Positions 32,652 to 37,665 of a DNA stretch of 37,665 nucleotides are shown here, in pieces (the first letter of the stretch is position 1; the number at the start of each line of letters is the position of its first letter). The position numbers were made by a program, and so were the translations under genes. A model generated the notes under the pieces. It did no database searches. It was given only the letters and a program-made list of their open reading frames with translations, and was not told where the DNA came from. Origin of the DNA: an uncultured Rhodospirillales bacterium (lineage in GTDB: Bacteria; Pseudomonadota; Alphaproteobacteria; Acetobacterales; Acetobacteraceae); NCBI GenBank assembly GCA_903865895.1, contig CAIPLM010000130.1, forward strand, positions 1-37,665. The letters run 5' to 3'.

Positions 32652-32676
32652 GTGAGACTATGAAGAACATCACAGT
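32642..32676. promoter_or_regulatory. Candidate autoregulatory operator of the toxin-antitoxin pair
   Basis: CTGTGA occurs twice in tandem 8 bases apart (32642 and 32650) and once inverted as TCACAG (32670-32675), flanking the antitoxin start codon and covering the proposed -10. Ribbon-helix-helix antitoxins often bind such repeats. Confidence 0.45.
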
Positions 32677-32917
32677 TTCTGTGGACGATGAGACGTACCG
32701 CCGGGCGCGCATCCGTGCGGCGGAGGCGGATACCTCGGTGTCGGCACTGGTGAAGAAGTTTCTGAATGAGCTGGCGCAGCAGGAGACCAAAGAGGAAAAG
32801 GCGGCACGCTTCGAGCGGCTGTTCCAATTGGAACAGGAGATTCGCAAGACGATCACTAATTTCAATGGCGGCGATCGCCTGAGCCGCGACGAGATCCACG
32901 AACGCGGTGCCGGCTGA
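32660..32917 (+). CDS. vapB: VapB-type antitoxin (ribbon-helix-helix)
   Basis: The 85-residue product opens with MKNITVSVDDETYRRARIRAAEADTSVSALVKKFL in outline: one beta strand and two helices, the ribbon-helix-helix DNA-binding fold. The C-terminal half is charged and helical (about residues 42-70), the part that usually blocks the toxin. The toxin gene starts 6 bases after its stop. Function: neutralises the PIN toxin and represses the operon. The gene is 24 bases after the hydrolase gene but seems to have its own promoter. Confidence 0.82.
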   Translation: MKNITVSVDDETYRRARIRAAEADTSVSALVKKFLNELAQQETKEEKAARFERLFQLEQEIRKTITNFNGGDRLSRDEIHERGAG

Positions 32918-32923
32918 CGCGGA

Positions 32924-33331
32924 GTGCGCTTCGTCGACACGAACGTCCTTCTCTACTCCGTCAGCGTGGCCACTGCTGATCACGAGAAGCGATCCCGCGC
33001 GCTTGCTCTGCTGCGCTCCGTTGACCTTGCGGTCTCCGTCCAGGTCCTGCAGGAGTTCTATGTCCAGGCAACCCGGGCGTCACGGCGCGATCCGCTGACA
33101 CATGCACAAGCGCGCGGGCTCATCGACCTGTGGACGCGGTTCCCGACCCAGCCGATGACTGTGGAAATCCTGACAGACGCGCTCGACATCCGCGCCCGCC
33201 ACGGCTTTTCCTACTGGGACAGCGCCATCCTCGCCGCCGCCCTGGCGCTTGGGTGCGATACCTTGCTGACCGAAGATCTCAGCCATGGCCAGCGGATCGA
33301 CGGCCTGACCATCAGCAATCCCTTCCTCTGA
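32924..33331 (+). CDS. vapC: VapC-type PIN-domain ribonuclease toxin
   Basis: The 135-residue product starts at GTG. It carries the PIN-domain acidic residues: Asp5 in FVDTN, Glu44 in LQEFY, Asp99 in YWDSAI and Asp118 in LLTEDLS. These bind magnesium for RNA cleavage, and the full set argues for an active enzyme. VapC toxins cut tRNA or rRNA and inhibit translation. The target here is not known. A short 6-base gap after the antitoxin gene makes a bicistronic operon. Confidence 0.9.
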   Translation: MRFVDTNVLLYSVSVATADHEKRSRALALLRSVDLAVSVQVLQEFYVQATRASRRDPLTHAQARGLIDLWTRFPTQPMTVEILTDALDIRARHGFSYWDSAILAAALALGCDTLLTEDLSHGQRIDGLTISNPFL

Positions 33332-33345
33332 CCCGGACACGCCCG

Positions 33346-34032
33346 ATGCCCCAGCCCGACCATATCTCCGCCCTCGGCGTGCCGGATGCCGACACGCTCG
33401 ATGACGATCTCAAGGCGATCTGGGCCAAATGCGTGGAGAAGCTGGGCTTCGTGCCCAATGTCTACCAGACCTACAGCAAGAAGCCGCAGCGGCTGCGCCA
33501 TTTCATGGCGATGTACAACGACATCATGCTGGCGCAATCCGGCCTTTCCAAGCTGGAGCGCGAGATGGTCGCCGTCGTCGTCTCCTCGGCGAACCGCTGC
33601 TATTATTGTCTGGTCGCCCATGGCGCCGCGGTGCGGCAGCTCTCGGGGGACCCGGAACTCGGGGAGATGATGGCGCTCAACTACCGGGTGACGAAGCTCG
33701 ACGCGCGGCAGCGCGCGATGTTGGATTTCGCCTGGAAGATGACGACCACGCCGTTTCTGGTCGATGATGCCGACCGTGACCAGCTGCGCGGGCTTGGGCT
33801 CAGCGAGGAGGATCTGTTCGACCTCGCGGAGACTGTGGCCTTCTTCAACCTCTCGAACCGCATGGCCTCGGCCAGCGACATGATGCCGAACCGCGAGTAC
33901 CATGCCGCGGCGCGCTCAGCCCGGGACGTCGCGCCGGCGCCGAAGCCGGCAGCCGCACCCGCTCCGGTTCCGGCCGCCGCGACGCCGAAGGTGATGAAGA
34001 AGGTGCCGGCGAAGCCCGGGGTTAAACGTTGA
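33346..34032 (+). CDS. AhpD-like peroxidase-related protein (carboxymuconolactone decarboxylase family)
   Basis: The product is 228 residues from ATG at 33346. The AhpD-type redox motif is CYYC...H (Cys85, Cys88, His92), following the helix KLEREMVAVVVSSANR. The preceding region (FVPNVYQTYSKKPQRLRHFM) and spacing match the group called uncharacterised peroxidase-related enzymes. It probably reduces peroxides through the Cys pair. The last 35 residues are a low-complexity Ala/Pro tail ending in basic residues. Its stop codon lies inside the end of the convergent ychF gene (11-base overlap). Confidence 0.88.
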   Translation: MPQPDHISALGVPDADTLDDDLKAIWAKCVEKLGFVPNVYQTYSKKPQRLRHFMAMYNDIMLAQSGLSKLEREMVAVVVSSANRCYYCLVAHGAAVRQLSGDPELGEMMALNYRVTKLDARQRAMLDFAWKMTTTPFLVDDADRDQLRGLGLSEEDLFDLAETVAFFNLSNRMASASDMMPNREYHAAARSARDVAPAPKPAAAPAPVPAAATPKVMKKVPAKPGVKR

Positions 34033-35116
34033 AGCGGAACAGCAGAACGTCGCCGTCGCGCACCACGTATTCCTTGCCTTCGACCCGCATCTTCCCCGCC
34101 TCCTTGGCGCCGACGTCCCCCTTGAAGGCGACATAGTCGTCATAGGCGATGGTTTCGCAGGCGATGAAGCCGCGCTCGAAATCGTTGTGGATCACCGCGG
34201 CCGCCTGGGGTGCCTTGGTGCCGCGCACGATGGTCCAGGCGCGCGCCTCTTTCGGGCCGCAGGTGAAATAGGTGATGAGGCCGAGCAGCGTGTAGCCGGC
34301 GCGGATCACCCGATCGAGGCCGCTATCGGCGAGGCCGAGCCCGTCGAGGAACTCGGTGCGGTCCTCCGCCGGAAGCTGCGCCACCTCGGCCTCGATGGCC
34401 GCCGACACCACCACGTATTGCGCGCCCTCGGCGGCCGCGCGGGCGGCGACGCGTTCGGAAAACGCGTTGCCGGTGGCGGCCGAGCTTTCCTCGACGTTGC
34501 AGACATAGAGGACGGGCTTGCTGGTGAGCAGTTGCAGGCGGCGCACCGCCTCCGCTTCGCCAGCGGGAATCGCGGTGCGGGCCGGGCGGCCCTCCTGCAA
34601 CGCCGCGACGATCGGCTCCATCAGCGCGACCTGGGCGATGCTCTCCTTGTCGCCGCCGCGCGCCTTCTTCTGCGCCGCGTAGAGGCGCTTCTCCAGGCTG
34701 TCGAGATCGGCGAGCATCAGCTCGGTCTCGACCGTCTCGGCGTCACGGATCGGGTCGACGCTGCCCTCGACATGCGTCACGTCGCTGTCCTCGAAGCAGC
34801 GCAGGACGTGGACGATGGCATCGACCTCGCGGATATTGGCGAGGAACTGGTTGCCGAGGCCCTCGCCCTTGGAGGCGCCGCGCACCAGGCCGGCGATATC
34901 GACGAATTCGAGGCTGGTCGGCACCGTCTTTTGGCTTTTGCCGATCTTGGTCAGCATCTCCAGCCGCGGGTCAGGCACCGCGACGCGGCCGACATTGGGC
35001 TCGATGGTGCAGAAGGGGTAGTTCGCCGCCTGGGCGGCAACCGTCGCCGTCAGCGCGTTGAACAGGGTGGATTTGCCGACATTGGGCAGGCCGACGATGC
35101 CGCAGTTGAAACCCAT
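34022..35116 (-). CDS. ychF: Redox-regulated ATPase YchF (Obg-like)
   Basis: The 364-residue product begins [23 protein letters not shown] with the P-loop at residues 10-17 or so. It has DIAGLV as G3, and NVEE in place of the NKxD of true GTPases, which is why the family uses ATP. The C-terminal TGS domain ([15 protein letters not shown] and [11 protein letters not shown]) is complete. It associates with ribosomes and modulates stress responses in other bacteria. The start codon directly abuts the stop of pth, a conserved arrangement in proteobacteria. Confidence 0.97.
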   Translation of the reverse strand: MGFNCGIVGLPNVGKSTLFNALTATVAAQAANYPFCTIEPNVGRVAVPDPRLEMLTKIGKSQKTVPTSLEFVDIAGLVRGASKGEGLGNQFLANIREVDAIVHVLRCFEDSDVTHVEGSVDPIRDAETVETELMLADLDSLEKRLYAAQKKARGGDKESIAQVALMEPIVAALQEGRPARTAIPAGEAEAVRRLQLLTSKPVLYVCNVEESSAATGNAFSERVAARAAAEGAQYVVVSAAIEAEVAQLPAEDRTEFLDGLGLADSGLDRVIRAGYTLLGLITYFTCGPKEARAWTIVRGTKAPQAAAVIHNDFERGFIACETIAYDDYVAFKGDVGAKEAGKMRVEGKEYVVRDGDVLLFRFNV

Positions 35117-35695
35117 CTATTTGACTTCCTGTGTGAGAAGCGCCACGCGCGTCATGAAATCCTCAGGCTTGCCGCCCGCCAGCAGCGGCGCCGCGGCCCC
35201 CACCGCATCGAGCAGGGCCACCAGCCAATCGCGGTCCACCTTGGCGAAATCGCCCAGCACGTGCCCGGTGACCCGCGCCTTGTCGCCGGGATGGCCGATG
35301 CCGAGCCGTACGCGCCAGTAATCGGGGGTGCCGAGATGGCGGTCCATGCTGCGCAACCCGTTATGCCCCGCCGCCCCGCCGCCCTTCTTCACCCGGACCT
35401 TGCCGGGCGCCAGATCAAGCTCATCGTGGAAGGCAGTGATCGCGTCAGGCGCCAGCTTGAAAAACGCCGTCGCCGCCTGCACGGAGGTGCCGCTCTCATT
35501 CATGTAGGTCAGCGGCTTGAGGCCCATCACCTTCACGCCGCCAATCACCCCCTCCGTCACCAATCCCTTGAAGCGCGGGCGCCACGGGCTGAAGCGATGC
35601 GTCGCAGCAATCACATCCAGCGCCATGAAGCCAATATTATGCCGCTGCCGCGCCATCTGCGGCTCGGGATTGCCCAGTCCAACCCATAGCAGCAT
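35117..35695 (-). CDS. pth: Peptidyl-tRNA hydrolase
   Basis: The product is 192 residues from ATG at 35695, which follows GGGAGG. Active-site residues are at the expected positions: Asn9 in GLGNPE, His19 in RHNIGF, Asn66 in YMNESG, Asp91 in FHDELDL and Asn112 in GHNGLRS. It frees peptides from peptidyl-tRNA that has dropped off ribosomes and is essential in most bacteria. It lies between rplY and ychF on the same strand. An array of hairpins in the 327-base gap to rplY separates it from that gene. Confidence 0.97.
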   Translation of the reverse strand: MLLWVGLGNPEPQMARQRHNIGFMALDVIAATHRFSPWRPRFKGLVTEGVIGGVKVMGLKPLTYMNESGTSVQAATAFFKLAPDAITAFHDELDLAPGKVRVKKGGGAAGHNGLRSMDRHLGTPDYWRVRLGIGHPGDKARVTGHVLGDFAKVDRDWLVALLDAVGAAAPLLAGGKPEDFMTRVALLTQEVK

Positions 35696-35777
35696 GGCAA
35701 TGCCTCCCATCACGGGCCGCTCCGCAGACGACGTCATTCCCGGACGCGGACTCCGGTGACATATCCAAGAAGCAAGG

Positions 35778-36007
35778 CGAGGGGGCGCTGCCCCCTCGAC
35801 CCCCGCCAGGTGCCGAGCACCTGGACCTCATGCATTTGAAGGAATGGTTTGGAATGAGGGAGGGGGCCAACCCAGTGGTTGCAACCGCGGAGTAGGCCCC
35901 CTCCCTCATTCCAAACCCGCTTAAACGGATGCGGGTCTGGGGGCTCAGCCCCCAGTGGGGTCCAGGGGCAGAGCCCCTGGCCTTCCTTCCCGGGACACGT
36001 CCCGGAA
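35778..36007. repeat. Array of GC-rich hairpins with a 23-bp perfect inverted repeat
   Basis: The gap between pth and rplY (35696-36022) has no gene. It holds in order: CGAGGGGGC/GCCCCCTCG (35778-35798) and CCAGGTGC/GCACCTGG (35806-35824). Next is a perfect 23-bp inverted repeat with arms 35846-35868 and 35895-35917, whose 26-base loop contains GGTTGCAACC. Then come CCCGC/GCGGG (35916-35935), CTGGGGGC/GCCCCCAG (35937-35955), CCAGGGGC/GCCCCTGG (35962-35980) and CGGGAC/GTCCCG (35991-36004). Short GC stems with 3-base loops of this kind recur between genes in related genomes. Confidence 0.85.
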
Positions 36008-36022
36008 CCCGCGCTCCGGGGA

Positions 36023-36676
36023 TTACTTCTTCTTCGGCGCGGCCTTGGCGGGGGCCTTGGCAGGTGCCTTGCCGGCAGCCGCGGCGGCTTCGGCCGGGGC
36101 TTCGGCGCTCTTGGTCGGCGGCGCGATGGTGGCGATCACGAAATCGCGGTCACCGATGGTCGGGCGGATGCCGTCCGTGCCTTTGAGGTTGGACCAGCGC
36201 ACGTTGTCGTTGATGTCGAGCGCGGCGAGGTCGGCATCGAAATGCGCCGGGACGTTCTCGGGGTCGCAGAGGCATTCCACGGAGTGGCGCACCACGTTGA
36301 GCACGCCGCCGCGCTTGAGGCCGATGGAGGTGGTGTCGTTATGGAACACCACGGCGACGGCCACGCGGATGCGCTCGCCGGGGGCGAGGCGCTGGAAATC
36401 CACGTGCTCGGGCTGGTCGGTGACGGGGTGGAACTGCACGTCGCGGAACAGCGCGCGGATGTTCTCGCCACCGACGGCGATCTCGTACAAGCGCGAGCGC
36501 CAGCCACTCTGATGGAGTTCACGCATCACGGCGCGCGGGTCGAGCGCGATAAGGGTGGGTGCCTGCTTGGCACCGTAGATCACGGCGGGCACTTTGCCCT
36601 GCCGGCGAGTCGCACGTGCTGCCCCCTTACCTGCACGCTCGCGCGCCTCGGCCTCGATGGTCACGAAATTGGCCAT
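36023..36676 (-). CDS. rplY: 50S ribosomal protein L25/general stress protein Ctc (long form)
   Basis: The 217-residue product has the L25 N-terminal domain (EAEARERAGKGAARATRRQGKVPAVIYG in outline) that binds 5S rRNA. Then comes the second, TL5/Ctc domain (DFQRLAPGERIRVAVAVVFHND, then GGVLNVVRHSVECLCDPENVPAHFDAD). The last 40 residues are an Ala/Pro/Lys-rich tail ending APKKK. The ATG has AGGAG upstream. Together with pth and ychF it forms a standard housekeeping cluster. A good promoter lies 54-82 bases upstream. Confidence 0.96.
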   Translation of the reverse strand: MANFVTIEAEARERAGKGAARATRRQGKVPAVIYGAKQAPTLIALDPRAVMRELHQSGWRSRLYEIAVGGENIRALFRDVQFHPVTDQPEHVDFQRLAPGERIRVAVAVVFHNDTTSIGLKRGGVLNVVRHSVECLCDPENVPAHFDADLAALDINDNVRWSNLKGTDGIRPTIGDRDFVIATIAPPTKSAEAPAEAAAAAGKAPAKAPAKAAPKKK

Positions 36677-36729
36677 GGTTCGCTCCTAATACTGTAAACG
36701 CCGGCCTCCAGGGGTGCCGACGCTGGGGC

Positions 36730-36758
36730 GATATAGCGGCGCCCTCCGCCGAGCGCAA
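36730..36758 (-). promoter_or_regulatory. Probable rplY promoter
   Basis: On the minus strand TTGCGC (36758-36753), a 17-base spacer and TATATC (36735-36730) lie in the divergent intergenic region, giving a leader of about 45 bases before the rplY start. Confidence 0.5.
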
Positions 36759-36820
36759 ACAGCTTGACGCCGGGGCTGGCATGCGCCCTCGATACGAGAC
36801 GCAACGGAGCGGCGGCAGGG

Positions 36821-37665
36821 ATGTTCAGCAGCGACGCATGGCCGATCCTGCTGGGCGGCTGGGTGCTTGGCATTATCGGGTTTTATCGCGCCAATCGCGC
36901 GTTGAAGGAGGTTGCCGCGTTGCGCGAGATGCTGCGCGCGGCGACCGCAACGCCCGCTCCGGCGCCTGAGCCAGAGGCGCAATCGCCCTGGGTGGCGGTA
37001 GCGCCGCCCGAGCCTGAACCGGCGGCCGCCCCGCCTGAGCCGCCGCCGGTGCGCGGCGACGTCGAGGCGGTGCTGACGCAGCGTTGGGGGATTTGGCTCG
37101 GCGCCGTCGCGCTGTTGTTGGCCGGCGTGTTCCTGGTGCGTTACGCGGCGGAGCAGGGGGTGCTCGGCCCGGCCGGGCGGTGCCTTGCGGGTGGGCTGCT
37201 GGGCGCCCTGCTGCTGGCTGCGGCCGAATATGCGCGGCGCCGGCCGCCGCCGATCCTCGCTGGGCGTTTCGCGGCGGACCAGGTGCCCGGTGCGCTGGCG
37301 GCCGGTGGCGCTGCGGTGCTGTTCGCCGCCGCCTGGGGGGCGGGGAGTTTCTATGGCTTGGTGCCGCCCGCGCTTGGCTTCGCGCTGATGGCCCTCGCCG
37401 CGTTGGCCGGACTGGCTGCGGCATTACGCTTCGGGCCATTGGCGGCGGCGGTTGGCATTGCCGGTGCGTTTGCGACCCCGGCGCTGGTGGCATCCGCCGC
37501 CCCTTCGGCGGCGCTCCTGTTCGCCTATCTGCTGGCGGTGACGGCGGCGGCGCTGGCGGCGATGCGGTGGACGGCGTGGACCTGGCTCGGCTGGGCGGCG
37601 GCCGCGGGCGGTACAGTGTGGCTGCTGATTTCTGTCAGCTTCCACCCCGTGGGCCTCGATGCCTG
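36821..37665 (+). CDS. DUF2339 multi-pass membrane protein (5' part, cut by window end)
   Basis: The open frame starts at ATG 36821 and runs to the window end, 281 codons. The product begins with one hydrophobic helix (MFSSDAWPILLGGWVLGIIG), a short helix with ALKEVAALREML, then a Pro/Ala/Glu-rich linker (about 45-80). At about residue 88 the DUF2339 domain starts with QRWGIWLGAVALLLAGVFLV and RYAAEQGVLGPAGR, followed by many Ala/Leu-rich membrane helices. Family members are usually several hundred residues longer, so most of the gene lies outside. Function of the family is unknown. GGAG lies about 11 bases upstream of the ATG. Confidence 0.85.
   Translation, partial: MFSSDAWPILLGGWVLGIIGFYRANRALKEVAALREMLRAATATPAPAPEPEAQSPWVAVAPPEPEPAAAPPEPPPVRGDVEAVLTQRWGIWLGAVALLLAGVFLVRYAAEQGVLGPAGRCLAGGLLGALLLAAAEYARRRPPPILAGRFAADQVPGALAAGGAAVLFAAAWGAGSFYGLVPPALGFALMALAALAGLAAALRFGPLAAAVGIAGAFATPALVASAAPSAALLFAYLLAVTAAALAAMRWTAWTWLGWAAAAGGTVWLLISVSFHPVGLDA

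Noticed and set aside
35778-36007. CRISPR array
   Set aside because: The repeats are separate hairpins of different sequence with no uniform repeat-spacer pattern and no cas genes.

Overview
This is about 37.7 kb of GC-rich DNA with dense coding on both strands. Strong Shine-Dalgarno sites, ATGA start/stop overlaps and TTGCGC-type -35 boxes are common. It looks like an alphaproteobacterial chromosome, most likely Rhodospirillales and probably Acetobacteraceae. That assignment rests on gene content, the L25 long form, and the AT-rich and GC-rich hairpin repeats between genes. It is an inference, because there is no rRNA gene to confirm it. I see no rRNA, tRNA, CRISPR array, transposase or phage gene.

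Layout. (1) 1-1502: the end of a cytochrome-like gene and a heme-c/outer-membrane-type protein behind a perfect FNR/FixK box. (2) 1629-2483: a divergent polysaccharide deacetylase (YibQ family). (3) 6723-2514, minus strand: a dipeptide-type ABC importer (binding protein and two permeases, no ATPases) ending in a short-chain dehydrogenase broken by a frameshift. (4) 6841-11719: two very similar class II aldolases on either side of a second binding protein and a PfkB sugar kinase, followed by an overlapping transglutaminase-like enzyme. (5) 11759-15666: two D-2-hydroxyacid dehydrogenases, an RluA-type pseudouridine synthase, a small secreted N/Q-rich protein and a methyltransferase with an in-frame amber codon. 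(6) 15749-25405: a ThDP enzyme, then an acyl-CoA block: ADP-forming acyl-CoA synthetase, CoA-transferase A and B, two different acyl-CoA dehydrogenases, a PaaG-like crotonase and a TTC38-type TPR protein. (7) 25564-32635: a complete peptide importer (binding protein, two permeases, two ATPases) with a CocE-type hydrolase. (8) 32660-33331: a VapBC toxin-antitoxin pair. (9) 33346-37665: an AhpD-like protein, the housekeeping set rplY-pth-ychF, and the start of a DUF2339 membrane protein.

Most of the window is accessory catabolism: uptake of peptide-like or other small organic solutes, their hydrolysis or aldol cleavage, reduction or oxidation of 2-hydroxy acids, and beta-oxidation-like processing of CoA thioesters. 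The substrates cannot be read from the sequence. The window holds three family-5 binding proteins and two permease pairs but only one ATPase pair.

The most unusual non-coding structure is of two kinds. One is a family of AT-rich 24-nt hairpins at 7852, 21933/22028 and 29110/29222, whose stems differ by paired (compensatory) changes. The other is an array of GC-rich hairpins, including a perfect 23-bp inverted repeat, between rplY and pth. Two genes are visibly damaged (SDR frameshift, methyltransferase amber codon). I did not find a clear new defence or mobile system. The best candidates for something undescribed are the duplicated-aldolase locus and the two hairpin families.
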